From assembly GCA_964403795.1 (NCBI GenBank), contig CAYOHP010000110.1, positions 1 through 20,539 on the forward strand: a stretch of DNA of 20,539 bases, given 5' to 3'. The DNA is from CAYOHP01 sp964403795 [NCBI: uncultured bacterium] (GTDB lineage: Bacteria; Muiribacteriota; UBA6191; CAZXTJ01). Positions 6,860 to 14,753 of this stretch are shown in pieces. The translations under genes and the position numbers were made by a program. Each line of letters opens with the position of its first letter. Positions within the stretch are counted from its first letter, which is position 1. The notes under the pieces are model-generated. The model was not told the DNA's origin and did not search any database. It worked only from the letters and a program-made list of their open reading frames with translations.

Positions 6860-8035
6860 ATGACTTTCCGCAGCTTCGCCGTCCTGATCCTGGCGTCGAT
6901 CCCCGTCCTATTCCTGGTCGGATGCGGGGGAGGGCCTTCGGCCCGCCCCCAGGCCGTCACCAAGGCCGGCCCCCCGGTCCGGGTCCTCCACACCTACGAA
7001 GCCCAGGGGGAGACCGCAGGGGGCGACTTCACCGCGGTACTGGCGATCGGATCCCGGGTCCTGGCCGGCTCCAAGGACGGCGTCGAGCTCCTCGAATACC
7101 ACCCCGAGAGCGGCTTCCAGTCCATCTCCCGCTTCCCGCTCAGGGCCAACCCCACGAGTCCCTCCGAGGTCTTCCACCTGCGCCGGTCCGGGGACGGGAC
7201 CCTCTGGGCCAGCACCAGCGACGGGGTGGCTCGCTTCCGGGATGCCGGTTTCGACCTCCAGGAACAGAGCGGTCCGGCCCGGGACGCGGCACCCTTCCGG
7301 GACGCCCTGTGGATCGCCCGCAGCCATACCCTCGAGGTCTTCGAGCCGGTCTCCAGCCGGACCGACCGCCTCCCCATCCTGCTCAGCCGGGAGCAGGAGG
7401 ACGCCGCCCTGCCCCAGACCCGCATGCCCCTGTCGCTCTGCCCGACCTCCGCGGAGCGGATCCTGGTGGGGACCCAATTCGGCCTGCTCACCGTGACCCA
7501 CAAGGGCTCCACCCTGGAGTGGACCCACATGTTCGGACCCTGGGACCGGACCGACGGCCGCGGGATCACCCCCATGCCGGGCAACAGCAAGCTGCCCGGC
7601 AACCGGATCCTGAACCTGCGGGTAGCCCCGGACTCGAAACGGGTGGCGGTCTGTACCGACCACGGCCTGGCGGTCTACGACCTCGACAACCCGGGTGGGA
7701 CCTGGAAGAACTTCGTCGGCCTCCATCGGGTCAATCGGGCCGATCCCGTCCAGGGTCTCTTCCACGAGGAGGTCCCGGGCAATGTCGAGATCCCGTCCAG
7801 CGACATCTCGGATGCCGCCTTCGGACAGGGCGCCATCTTCGCCGGGACGGCCAAGGGGCTGGCCGTGCTCCCCGAGGGGGGCGCCGGCACCGGTGCGGTC
7901 CACTTCCTGACCTCCGAGGACGGCCTCCCGTCCTCGCGGGTCAACGGCGTGGATCTCGACCCGACCAGACCAATTCTCTTCGTGGCCACCTCCTTCGGTC
8001 TGGCAGCGCTGGAAATCACCCGCCCCGGCACCTGA
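6860..8035 (+). CDS. Lipoprotein with beta-propeller-like repeats
   Basis: The 391-residue protein starts with a lipoprotein signal peptide whose lipobox is LVGC (Cys22), followed by Gly-Gly-Gly-Pro. The mature part repeats a pattern of a small-residue/Thr strand and then a G-x-A or G-L step: TLWASTSDGVARF (114-126), ILVGTQFGLLTV (201-212), RVAVCTDHGLAVYDL (261-275), AIFAGTAKGLAVL (325-337) and ILFVATSFGLAAL (372-384). This is typical of the two-component-regulator propeller repeat and related WD-like folds, so a seven-bladed propeller at the outer or inner membrane surface is likely. The ATG was chosen because it begins the signal peptide; no good Shine-Dalgarno is near it. It is divergent from rnf. 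Function is unknown, perhaps ligand or protein binding. Confidence 0.85.
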   Translation: MTFRSFAVLILASIPVLFLVGCGGGPSARPQAVTKAGPPVRVLHTYEAQGETAGGDFTAVLAIGSRVLAGSKDGVELLEYHPESGFQSISRFPLRANPTSPSEVFHLRRSGDGTLWASTSDGVARFRDAGFDLQEQSGPARDAAPFRDALWIARSHTLEVFEPVSSRTDRLPILLSREQEDAALPQTRMPLSLCPTSAERILVGTQFGLLTVTHKGSTLEWTHMFGPWDRTDGRGITPMPGNSKLPGNRILNLRVAPDSKRVAVCTDHGLAVYDLDNPGGTWKNFVGLHRVNRADPVQGLFHEEVPGNVEIPSSDISDAAFGQGAIFAGTAKGLAVLPEGGAGTGAVHFLTSEDGLPSSRVNGVDLDPTRPILFVATSFGLAALEITRPGT

Positions 8036-8061
8036 TCGGCGGTCGCCGCCGGCCCCGGTGC

Positions 8062-8067
8062 TAGCCT
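8062..8067 (+). promoter_or_regulatory. Candidate -10 box close to the start of the 8107 gene
   Basis: The text GTGCTAGCCTGGAATCGTG contains TAGCCT preceded by TGC, which resembles an extended -10. It predicts transcription from about 8074, where an in-frame GTG lies. The mRNA would be leaderless if GTG is used, or have a leader of about 33 nt if ATG at 8107 is used. No clear -35 box is visible. The same GCTAnnnT pattern precedes other genes in the window. Confidence 0.35.
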
Positions 8068-8106
8068 GGAATCGTGGGCCGTTCCCCCTCGTCCTCGACG
8101 ACCACG

Positions 8107-9777
8107 ATGCCGCTCGGACTGGAGCGGGATCGTGAGATCCTCGAAGGCGACGACCGGATCTCGCTGTCCCGGCGGGTCGAGGTCCATGACGACACCCATG
8201 TCGAGGTCAGGCTCGGGTACGGCCTGCCGCTCAAGGACCAGGGGGCCGTCGACTACCACGTCCAGATCTACTTCTTCTTCCCCGGCTCCCTGGACGTCAA
8301 CGAGACCACCTTCCCCAAGCGGGAGTTCTACCAGGACATCCATGCCTATCTTCGGTTCAAGACTCCGGAACTGAACCTGGAAGAGCTGCTGGACGAGGAC
8401 GCCCCCGATTCCCCCCTGTGTCGCCTGGTGCGGCTGGAGGGAAGGATCACTCGGGAGAAGGCCGACCCTGGACCCCTGACTCCGGCCGTGGTGGACGAGG
8501 CCAAGCTCTTCGGATGCCTGGCCCGGGCCTACATGCAAGACAAGCTCGACCGGGTCCTGCCCTTCATCCGCATGCCCCGGAAGGCGGGCGGGACCCTCTA
8601 CGACCGGGACCGGCTGGTGGACAGCATCGAGCGGTTCCACGGCAAGTCGCGGGCCCTGCTCGAGCGGTTCCGGGCCGTCATGGATCGCTACTCCAAGGGT
8701 CAGACGGTCCTCCCCAAGCGGCTCACCCATTCCCTGCTCGACACCGACGAGTATCTCTCCTACCAGTACGAGAAGTACTTCTGCCGCCTGCTCGAGGCCG
8801 CCCAGCGCAGCGACGACCTGTTGGCGGAGCGGATCCGGCCCATGCTGGTCTCCGGCGTGCGGTCCGAACACGCTCATCGCAGGGAGCGCGGCTACCTGAC
8901 CGGACCCTCGACCGAGGGCGAGAACGAGGTCTACACCAACCACGTCCGGCTGCTGAAGAAGTTCGTGGAGAGCGCCCTCTACCTCGGCCTCCGGCGCCAG
9001 ATCCCCCAGGACTGGGTGGCCGACTGGATCGGAGCCTTCGCGGCCGGGCTCGCCATGCTCTTCGCCACCGTCACTTCGGTGCTGCTCCAGCCCCAGGCGG
9101 CCCGCTTCGCCGACACATGGGCCATCGGGGCCCTGGTCCTCATCTACATCTTCAAGGACCGGATCAAGGAGATGGTCAAGCGCAAGCTTGGACAATCGGC
9201 CGTCCAGTGGCTACCCGACATCGATACCCGGATCATCGATCGTCGTTCGGACGCGGTCCTCGGCCGCTGCCGGGAGACCACCCGTTGGATCCCCGCCGGC
9301 CAGGTCCCCGAGATGGTGGAGCGGGTGCGTGCCTTCCACTCGATGACCCACCGGGACCTCCGGGAGGCCACCGGCGAGACGGTGCTCCGCTACGACAAGA
9401 AGATCACCCTGTTCCCGGACCGGATCCAGAGGGCCCACCGGCGTCGCAACGACGTCCAGGACATCCTGCGCTTCGACGTCTCCGACTTCCTCCGCCACAT
9501 GGACGACCCCGGCCTGGTCCTCCGTACCCTGGCCGGGGACCACGACCGGGTCATCCGGACCAAGGGCCGCAAGACCTACAGCCTGAACCTGGTCATCGCC
9601 TACGAGGTAGAGGACGGCCGCCCTATCTACGAGAAGGTCCGGGTGGTCCTCGACCGCAGCGGCGTGAAACGGGTCGAAACCGTCCTCCCGCCCTGCCCCG
9701 AGGAGGAGCTCCGCACCCTGGACAGCTCGAAGTCGATCGAGGACTGGATCGAGCGGAGCTACGCGGCCGAGGGCTGA
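8107..9777 (+). CDS. Unknown protein with two central membrane helices (556 aa)
   Basis: I do not recognise a named family. The N-terminal 300 residues are soluble and rich in charged and aromatic residues, including VDYHVQIYFFFP and FYQDIHAYLRFKTP. Two hydrophobic helices follow in the middle (about residues 304-326 and 334-351 from the ATG), separated by a short loop, so both large ends should face the cytoplasm. The C-terminal 200 residues are again soluble, with many Arg and Asp. Translation is placed at ATG 8107. An in-frame GTG at 8074 would add eleven Ser/Thr-rich residues, and neither has a good Shine-Dalgarno. The strong codon bias and uninterrupted length make it a real gene. The compact conserved-looking N-terminal motifs suggest a widely shared uncharacterised family. 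Confidence 0.88.
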   Translation: MPLGLERDREILEGDDRISLSRRVEVHDDTHVEVRLGYGLPLKDQGAVDYHVQIYFFFPGSLDVNETTFPKREFYQDIHAYLRFKTPELNLEELLDEDAPDSPLCRLVRLEGRITREKADPGPLTPAVVDEAKLFGCLARAYMQDKLDRVLPFIRMPRKAGGTLYDRDRLVDSIERFHGKSRALLERFRAVMDRYSKGQTVLPKRLTHSLLDTDEYLSYQYEKYFCRLLEAAQRSDDLLAERIRPMLVSGVRSEHAHRRERGYLTGPSTEGENEVYTNHVRLLKKFVESALYLGLRRQIPQDWVADWIGAFAAGLAMLFATVTSVLLQPQAARFADTWAIGALVLIYIFKDRIKEMVKRKLGQSAVQWLPDIDTRIIDRRSDAVLGRCRETTRWIPAGQVPEMVERVRAFHSMTHRDLREATGETVLRYDKKITLFPDRIQRAHRRRNDVQDILRFDVSDFLRHMDDPGLVLRTLAGDHDRVIRTKGRKTYSLNLVIAYEVEDGRPIYEKVRVVLDRSGVKRVETVLPPCPEEELRTLDSSKSIEDWIERSYAAEG

Positions 9778-9843
9778 CCCTGCCCCGGCGGCACCTCGGA
9801 CCGGGACCCGGGGCCCCCGACCTGCAGCTGGTGCTCCAGGGGC

Positions 9844-9871
9844 TTGACGCCCCCCGGTCCCTCCCTATTAT
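9844..9871 (+). promoter_or_regulatory. Sigma-70-type promoter for the 9936-11637 operon
   Basis: TTGACG (9844-9849) and TATTAT (9866-9871) are separated by 16 bp in the 158-bp space after the 8107 gene. Both boxes match the housekeeping consensus at five of six positions. This is the clearest promoter in the window and predicts a transcript starting near 9878, about 58 nt before the GTG of the exported protein. High expression of the two downstream genes is expected. Confidence 0.75.
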
Positions 9872-9935
9872 TGCGGCAACCCGGGACCCCTGGGCATGCG
9901 CTCGGGGTCCATGCAGGGCCAAGGAGATACCAGCG

Positions 9936-10907
9936 GTGAAGCGGATCCTCTCGGTGTTGGGCCTGGTGCTCGCGGTCACGCTCTTCGCCCTTCCGGGGCG
10001 GGTCGAAGCAGGGTTGTTCAAGAACCTCCTGACCAAGGTCGACACCCTGATGAACAACTACAACCAGAACATGTGGATGGGGGAGAACTCCCTCGGCAAC
10101 ACCGTTCTGAAGGGCGTCCAGGGCAAGGGAGGGAACTTCTTCCAGGTCTTCGATGCCACCGCGGCAGCTCTCCAGAACGCCCAGAACCAGGCGCTGACCG
10201 ACCTGAAGGCGGTCTGGGAGGCCGTCAAGGACATCGTCCTGTGGCTCCCCCGCAAGATCAAGGAGATCTTCGTCAAGACCATCAACAAGCTGAACGCCAT
10301 GAACCAGGGCGCCACCGTCAAGGACCGCTGGAACAACCTGGTGAGCGGCGGCAACGGCGGTGGTGGAGGCGGCGCGGCAGTGCAGGGCGGATTCGAGAGC
10401 GAGCCGACCCCGGAAGCCGCTCCTCCCTCGGGTGGGGAGTCTGGCGCCATCGAGAACGACCTCGCCTCGATGCTCTCCGACGACGGCCAGCGCGCCTCGA
10501 TGAGTGCCGACGAAGTCCTCTCGGCCTACGGGTCCGAGGAGCGGGCCAGCGCCGACGCCGACGAAGCCGTCGATGCCCCCTCCGCCCCCGAGTCGATGGA
10601 AGCCACCGCCGAGGGCTTCGGACAGCTGATCGACATGACCTCCGCGATCGAGAAGAAGGAGCACCAGACCGAGGCCCGCAAGCGGATCCGCCTCTACTAC
10701 CTGACCTCGGTGGACACGGCCCTGCACAAGGGCGAGCTCACCAAGGCCGCCGCCATCATCAAGTCGGGCTCCAAGCTCTACGTGGGCAATCCCGACGGGA
10801 TGGAGAAGGCGATGGGAGTGATCGCCAAGCGGCACCCCAAGCACCAGGCGGCGATGGTCAAGGCGGTCCGCCGGATCGCCAACGTGGCCCGTACCCAGGG
10901 ACGCTGA
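9936..10907 (+). CDS. Exported protein of unknown function with Gly-rich linker (323 aa)
   Basis: Translation from GTG is supported by a perfect AAGGAG 9 nt upstream. A signal peptide with cleavage after Val-Glu-Ala (residue 25) leads into an amphipathic, Asn/Lys-rich helical region (26-135). A poly-glycine stretch (138-146) and an acidic Ser/Ala/Glu/Pro-rich middle (150-225) follow. The C-terminal helical domain (about 226-323) is basic, with KKEHQTEARKRIRLYYLTSVD and a run of Lys/Arg at the end. The layout of two helical domains joined by a flexible linker suggests a structural or binding protein outside the cytoplasmic membrane. No family is recognised. It heads a two-gene unit behind a strong promoter, 37 bp before the next exported protein. 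Confidence 0.88.
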   Translation: MKRILSVLGLVLAVTLFALPGRVEAGLFKNLLTKVDTLMNNYNQNMWMGENSLGNTVLKGVQGKGGNFFQVFDATAAALQNAQNQALTDLKAVWEAVKDIVLWLPRKIKEIFVKTINKLNAMNQGATVKDRWNNLVSGGNGGGGGGAAVQGGFESEPTPEAAPPSGGESGAIENDLASMLSDDGQRASMSADEVLSAYGSEERASADADEAVDAPSAPESMEATAEGFGQLIDMTSAIEKKEHQTEARKRIRLYYLTSVDTALHKGELTKAAAIIKSGSKLYVGNPDGMEKAMGVIAKRHPKHQAAMVKAVRRIANVARTQGR

Positions 10908-10944
10908 GCCGGAACCCCCGTTCGGAACCTGGAGAACCCCGGAG

Positions 10945-11637
10945 ATGACGACTCGCCCCGGTCTCGTCCTACCCGTCGGACTGGCGATCTTGATGGTCGC
11001 CGGGTCGGCCCAGGCCGGACTTCCGGTCCGCTCCGACGAGTCCCGGCCAGGCTCGGTGCTCGAGACCCATCGCCGACCCCGGGGCTTCGTCCCTTCGGAT
11101 GCCAAGACGGTCTGGGGCCGGTTCGTCTCGACCGTGGAGACCGCCCGGGACGAGATCCCGCGGCCTGCGGTCCTCGACCCTGCCCGGCCTCTTCCCGAGA
11201 CCGACCTCGGGGACGGCTTCCTGGGAGCCTTCGAGCAGGAACGGGGCCTCCGGAAGAAGCTCTCGGTCCTGGCCACCTACCGGGCGACCATGGGGCGCTG
11301 CCGGCGCTGGCTGGAAACGCTGCCGGCCGACGTCCGGACACCCTTCCTGGAGAGCTTCCGGGTTCTGGATCGCGAGGGACTCGCCGCCGAGCGGACCCTG
11401 GTCGCCCAGCTCTCCGCCGACATGGAGAGGGGTGGCGGGGCCCTCAGGGTCGTGCTGGACCACGTGCAGCGGACCGGCTACGCCGAGTCCACCGCCCAGG
11501 ATGCCTTCGGTGGGCTGCTCCGGGGCTTGAAGACCGGCTACGCGGGCATCTCCCAAGGCGGAAACCTGGAGGCCGAAGCCCTGGCTGCCCTGGGTCGGGA
11601 TCTCGAGGCCTTCGAGCGCCTGGTCTCGGGGCGCTGA
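10945..11637 (+). CDS. Exported helical protein of unknown function (230 aa)
   Basis: The protein has a signal peptide ending Ser-Ala-Gln-Ala (cleavage after residue 24) and a mature part that is almost wholly predicted helical, with Arg/Glu/Leu-rich segments and no other membrane helix. Cysteine is nearly absent. The ATG follows GGAG motifs 0 and 10 nt upstream and lies 37 bp after the preceding exported protein, so the two are probably co-transcribed and may act together in the periplasm. No conserved catalytic motif is seen. It ends 43 bp from a convergent gene. Confidence 0.85.
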   Translation: MTTRPGLVLPVGLAILMVAGSAQAGLPVRSDESRPGSVLETHRRPRGFVPSDAKTVWGRFVSTVETARDEIPRPAVLDPARPLPETDLGDGFLGAFEQERGLRKKLSVLATYRATMGRCRRWLETLPADVRTPFLESFRVLDREGLAAERTLVAQLSADMERGGGALRVVLDHVQRTGYAESTAQDAFGGLLRGLKTGYAGISQGGNLEAEALAALGRDLEAFERLVSGR

Positions 11638-11680
11638 GACCCCGAGGCGGCCTTCCCGGCGACTGCCCCCGGCAGCGCCT

Positions 11681-12331
11681 TCAGGCGTCCAGACGAGGCG
11701 GCTCGGGACCGGCTTCCCCGGCCTCCCCGGCCTCGGCGCCCTCCATCCCCTCGTCTCCCTCGTCGCCTTCCTCGCCGCTGAAGCTCTCGCGACCGTCGCC
11801 CTCGTCCTCCCGACGCCTCAGGCTGCGCCGATCGAGGGTCCCGGTCTCCTCGGGAGGCGCGGTGCAGAGGAGCTCGTCCCCCCAATTGTAGGCCGACAGC
11901 ACCGCCCCACCTTCGAACTGGAACTCGATCCCGATCCACGAGCCCTTGCCCCCGAAGGCCGCGTCCCTGACCTCGAGGACATCCTCGACCTTGCGCCCCA
12001 CGAAGGGCATCCACTGGTCGGCCTGGGTCTGGTCCTCGGTGTGAAGGGTGATCTCGGTCTCGCCCTCGGGAAGGGCGGGGAGGGGTCGCCGTGCCACCCG
12101 GATCGACTCCCCGTCCTCGCCGAGGGTGACGCCGATCTCGACCCCACCCGTGAACCGGAGCAGCAGCCCGATGGGTTCGTCCTGGATGCTCCCGGCATTG
12201 ACGGCCATGTCCACCTGGATCGTCTCCAGGGACTGGTCCAGCACCGACCGCAACATGAGCCTCGGATTCCGCCGGAACAATCCTCGGCCGTTGCGGTTGC
12301 GGCGCGATCGCCCTCGTCCCTTCCTACCCAC
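11681..12331 (-). CDS. Unknown cytoplasmic protein with Arg-rich head and acidic tail (216 aa)
   Basis: The N-terminal 24 residues are highly basic (GRKGRGRSRRNRNGRG). They are followed by a beta-rich domain of about 140 residues containing ETIQVDMAVNAGSIQ, RFTGGVEIGVTLGE and GSWIGIEFQFEGGAVLSAYNWGD split across strands. The final 45 residues are Glu/Gly/Asp-rich, including EAG-type repeats encoded by a duplicated 9-mer at 11715-11732. GTG at 12331 was chosen because GGAGGG lies 7 nt upstream; an ATG at 12256 is the alternative. It starts 27 bp after the lipoprotein gene, so the two form an operon. No signal peptide or family is recognised. The opposite charges of the two ends suggest nucleic-acid or ribosome contact, or self-masking, but this is conjecture. 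Confidence 0.8.
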   Translation of the reverse strand: MGRKGRGRSRRNRNGRGLFRRNPRLMLRSVLDQSLETIQVDMAVNAGSIQDEPIGLLLRFTGGVEIGVTLGEDGESIRVARRPLPALPEGETEITLHTEDQTQADQWMPFVGRKVEDVLEVRDAAFGGKGSWIGIEFQFEGGAVLSAYNWGDELLCTAPPEETGTLDRRSLRRREDEGDGRESFSGEEGDEGDEGMEGAEAGEAGEAGPEPPRLDA

Positions 12332-12357
12332 GGTGAGACCCTCCGGATCCCCGCCGG

Positions 12358-13020
12358 TCAGCGCCGGCGGACCTTGAAACTGGCCAGATTGGAAAGCGTG
12401 GAGCCTTCCCAGAGGGTAGCGGTCGGATCGCCCCTCAGGTTCTCGGGCACGAGCTGCACGGGGACGGACCGGCCGGTGAACCGGATCAGGTACGACCCCG
12501 GCCGGCTCAGGTCGAAGCGCCAGGCCTCGTTCTGACCGCTGGCCAGCCCGAACCTGGGCAGGTTCTTCAGGTCGATGACCTCGGCATGCTCGCCGTAGGG
12601 CGGCAGGACCACGAAGTCGCCTTCCCTGAGCTCGGTCCCGGGCTTCTCGGGCTGGACGTTCGCCAACACCCGGGCGTTGTCGTTGAGCAGGATCAGGACG
12701 TCGAAATTGGCGCCCAGGAAGAGCCGCCGGCAGATCCTCACCGGTCGGTCCGAGTCGTTCAACCAGAGGACCGTGAGGTAGATCGGGTCCTGGGGGGAGT
12801 AGGAGGCCTGGTCCAGGGAGATGACGTTGGTGATGACCCCGCCCGGCCTGCCGGCTTCGGCTTCCAGGGCAGCCCGGGCCCGATCCGACACGGGCTGGAG
12901 GTCGGGTCGCTTGACCTCGGCCTCGGCGTACGAGCGCGGGGTGGGAGGGGGCGAGCGACCGGAGCATCCCGCCAACCCCAGTGCGACCAAGGCCGCGCAA
13001 CCTCGCCAGAGGGCTCGCAC
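12358..13020 (-). CDS. Lipoprotein of unknown function (220 aa)
   Basis: GTG at 13020 has GGAGG 6 nt upstream. The signal peptide ends in the lipobox LAGC (Cys19) followed by Ser-Gly-Arg. The mature protein has a Pro-rich stretch, then a beta-sandwich-like domain with YSPQDPIYLTVLWLNDSDRP (63-82), ILLNDNARVLANV and PGSYLIRFTGRSVPV. This resembles the general style of surface or periplasmic immunoglobulin-like domains that start with a ligand-facing strand after 'D-x-x-x-Y/P'. No precise family is assigned. It is the first gene of a two-gene minus-strand operon and diverges from the coiled-coil gene at 13103. Confidence 0.87.
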   Translation of the reverse strand: MRALWRGCAALVALGLAGCSGRSPPPTPRSYAEAEVKRPDLQPVSDRARAALEAEAGRPGGVITNVISLDQASYSPQDPIYLTVLWLNDSDRPVRICRRLFLGANFDVLILLNDNARVLANVQPEKPGTELREGDFVVLPPYGEHAEVIDLKNLPRFGLASGQNEAWRFDLSRPGSYLIRFTGRSVPVQLVPENLRGDPTATLWEGSTLSNLASFKVRRR

Positions 13021-13037
13021 CGATACCTCCGGAACCG

Positions 13038-13067
13038 GCCCGGGGCCGGCCTGGGCCAGCCCCGGGC
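13038..13067. repeat. 8-bp GC inverted repeat between divergent genes
   Basis: GCCCGGGG (13038-13045) and CCCCGGGC (13060-13067) form a perfect inverted repeat around a 14-nt centre that itself contains GGCC-TG-GGCC. It lies in the 82-bp space between the divergent genes at 13020 and 13103, next to TAGGAT (13069-13074, minus), a possible -10 for the lipoprotein operon. It may be an operator, but GC-only palindromes arise easily in such DNA. Confidence 0.3.
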
Positions 13068-13088
13068 GATCCTATCACACGGGGGTGC

Positions 13089-13094
13089 TACGCT
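13089..13094 (+). promoter_or_regulatory. Candidate -10 box almost touching the 13103 start
   Basis: TACGCT, preceded by TGC in GGTGCTACGCTCGG, lies 8 nt before the ATG at 13103. Transcription would begin at or within two or three bases of the start codon, giving a leaderless or near-leaderless mRNA. There is no Shine-Dalgarno for this gene, which agrees with that reading. No -35 box is evident. Confidence 0.35.
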
Positions 13095-13102
13095 CGGCCT
13101 CC

Positions 13103-14023
13103 ATGGACGATCGTCGCCGGCCCGAGTGCGGGCAGATCCAGGAAATCCTGACGGCCCAGGCGAGGATCTGGGGGCGCCTGGCCCTGCTCCGGGACGATCT
13201 TGCCCGTCAGGAGCAGGAGCTGGCCGGGCTGGAGGCTCGCCTGCGCCAGGACGTCCGGGACGTCGAGAAGCTCGAACACATGAGTCTCTCCCGGCTGGCG
13301 GCCTGGATCCGGGGCAAACTGCCCCAGACGCTCTCCGAGCGCCAGCAGGAGGTCATCGACGTCCTGGTCGAGAGGGACGAGGTCCTGAGGAGGATCTCCG
13401 AACTCCGGACCGAGAGGGACAGGCTCGAAGCCCGCATGGACACCCTGCGGACCGAGGAGGCCCGCTTCTCGGGCGAGCTGGTGGCGCGCCTCCGGGAGAC
13501 CGAATCGCAGCGGGTCGACCAGCCCCCCGGAGCGAGCCGTCGCGAGGACCGGGTACGGATCCTGGCCCACGACCTCGACGACCTCGAGGTCGCCGACCAG
13601 GCCATGCAGACATGCTCCCGCCACCTGGAGGAAGCCCACGACCAGTTGGCCCGGATCGAAGTACCAGGACTCCTGGCCAGTCTCTCCGGGATGGCCCTCC
13701 TCGATCTCTTCGAGCGGGAGGAGGTCCAGCGCACCCGGGATGCCCTGGAGGAGGCGCGAGGCGAGGCCCAGCGGGCGATCCGGGCCCTCCGGACCCTCGA
13801 TTCGATCCGTCCCCCCGCCGCCTCCCTGGCTGCGCTCCAGGACCTGGAGCGGCACCGGTTCCTGGCCAGCCTCTACCACGAGGGCCAGATCCGCCGGGTC
13901 CTGCACCTCACCAAGGAAGCGGTCGAGCAGTTCCGGACCCGGATCTTCGACGCCCGGACCGCGATCCGCACGCTGCGGGACGGGATCCTCGTCGAACTGG
14001 CCGAGCCGACCGCACCCCCCTGA
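13103..14023 (+). CDS. Long coiled-coil protein of unknown function (306 aa)
   Basis: Nearly the whole protein is predicted alpha-helical with heptad spacing of Leu and high Arg/Glu content, for example LARQEQELAGLEARLRQDV and RDEVLRRISELRTERDRLEA. A short conserved-looking insert, EKLEHMSLSRLAAWIRGKLP (about residues 54-73), sits between the first two helices and resembles an element seen in uncharacterised coiled-coil proteins of other bacteria. No signal peptide or membrane helix is visible, so it is probably cytoplasmic. The ATG is preceded by a candidate -10 box and no Shine-Dalgarno. It may be a scaffold or cytoskeletal protein; this is inferred only from the fold. Confidence 0.85.
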   Translation: MDDRRRPECGQIQEILTAQARIWGRLALLRDDLARQEQELAGLEARLRQDVRDVEKLEHMSLSRLAAWIRGKLPQTLSERQQEVIDVLVERDEVLRRISELRTERDRLEARMDTLRTEEARFSGELVARLRETESQRVDQPPGASRREDRVRILAHDLDDLEVADQAMQTCSRHLEEAHDQLARIEVPGLLASLSGMALLDLFEREEVQRTRDALEEARGEAQRAIRALRTLDSIRPPAASLAALQDLERHRFLASLYHEGQIRRVLHLTKEAVEQFRTRIFDARTAIRTLRDGILVELAEPTAPP

Positions 14024-14031
14024 CCCGGCCC

Positions 14032-14050
14032 CCGGGTCGCGGTCGACCGG
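14032..14050. terminator. Hairpin between convergent genes
   Basis: CCG-GGTCG-CGGT-CGACC-GG folds into a 5-bp GC-rich stem (14035-14039 with 14044-14048) with a 4-nt loop, and can extend by two pairs past a bulged G. It lies in the 67-bp gap between the convergent genes ending at 14023 and 14091. It has no T-run on either strand, so termination by this hairpin alone is uncertain. Confidence 0.3.
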
Positions 14051-14090
14051 CCCGCCGCCCCCGCCTGGCCTCCGCCAGACCTGGCTCCGC

Positions 14091-14744
14091 TCAGGGCTTG
14101 GTGCCGGTAGCACCCAGTTTCGGCCCCACCCCTGCTCCGGCATCGTCGGCGATCCGGCGGATCTCGGGCAGGTCCCGGTGGAGGGTATGGACCACCGCCG
14201 AGAGGGCGATCGCCAGGTCCCCGGCCGAAACCCCCTCGGACGCCACCAGGGAATACCCGAACCGGACTTCGCCGTCGCTGCGATCCCAGCCGTAGCGCCC
14301 CAACCGGTTGATCGCGTTCTTCTCCATGAGATCCTGGAGGACCGACGGGAGCTGCGGCGAGGAGGCGGCCACCTCGAGGACCCTGGGCACCAGGAAGTGG
14401 AGCAGGACCCCGTCGGGAACCAAGTACACCACCGAGATCCCGGCCGGCCCCCGGATCCTCAGCCTGAGCCAGCCCGCGACCTCGTCGACCCGGTGTGCCC
14501 GGTAGTCGAGTTCGTCCAGGATCCGCGACAAGGTGGCCAGAGAGAGCGGCTCCCGGATCCCCAGCAGGGGACTGGGTCCAAGGGCGGGCGTCGGAGCCGG
14601 GATGCTGACCTTGGGCCCCTCCGGCGTTCCCGGACGGAGGACGCTCGGACGGGCACGCCGAGCCTTCTCGACCGGTCCGGCCCGGATCGCCGAGCCGATC
14701 GCAAGGACGACGAGCGGAAGGGCGCGGGCGGCAAGGCGAGCCAT
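14091..14744 (-). CDS. Exported YbjN-like protein
   Basis: The 217-residue protein has an N-terminal signal peptide with likely cleavage after Ile-Arg-Ala (residue 22), a Pro-rich spacer, and a domain from about residue 66 onward. The pattern LSRILDELDYRAHRVD, WLRLRIRGPAGISVVYLVPDG split over two strands, LQDLMEKNAINRLGRYGWD and DGEVRFGYSLVAS resembles the YbjN / bacterial sensory transduction regulator fold, which is related to type III secretion chaperone-like folds. The match is to overall pattern only, so the family call is tentative. The ATG is supported by GGGAG 6 nt upstream and a candidate -10 (TACCGT, 14754-14759) close by. It diverges from the TPR gene at 14834. Confidence 0.82.
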   Translation of the reverse strand: MARLAARALPLVVLAIGSAIRAGPVEKARRARPSVLRPGTPEGPKVSIPAPTPALGPSPLLGIREPLSLATLSRILDELDYRAHRVDEVAGWLRLRIRGPAGISVVYLVPDGVLLHFLVPRVLEVAASSPQLPSVLQDLMEKNAINRLGRYGWDRSDGEVRFGYSLVASEGVSAGDLAIALSAVVHTLHRDLPEIRRIADDAGAGVGPKLGATGTKP

Positions 14745-14753
14745 GCTGCTCCC

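Noticed and set aside
8418-9935. N-terminal extension of the exported protein's frame through the 8107 gene
   Set aside because: The frame is open by chance over the upstream gene. The GTG at 9936 has a perfect AAGGAG and begins a signal peptide.
11638-11680. Terminator between convergent genes
   Set aside because: CTGCC-CCC-GGCAG forms a small 5-bp stem with a 3-nt loop but has no T-run; such stems are frequent in DNA of this composition.
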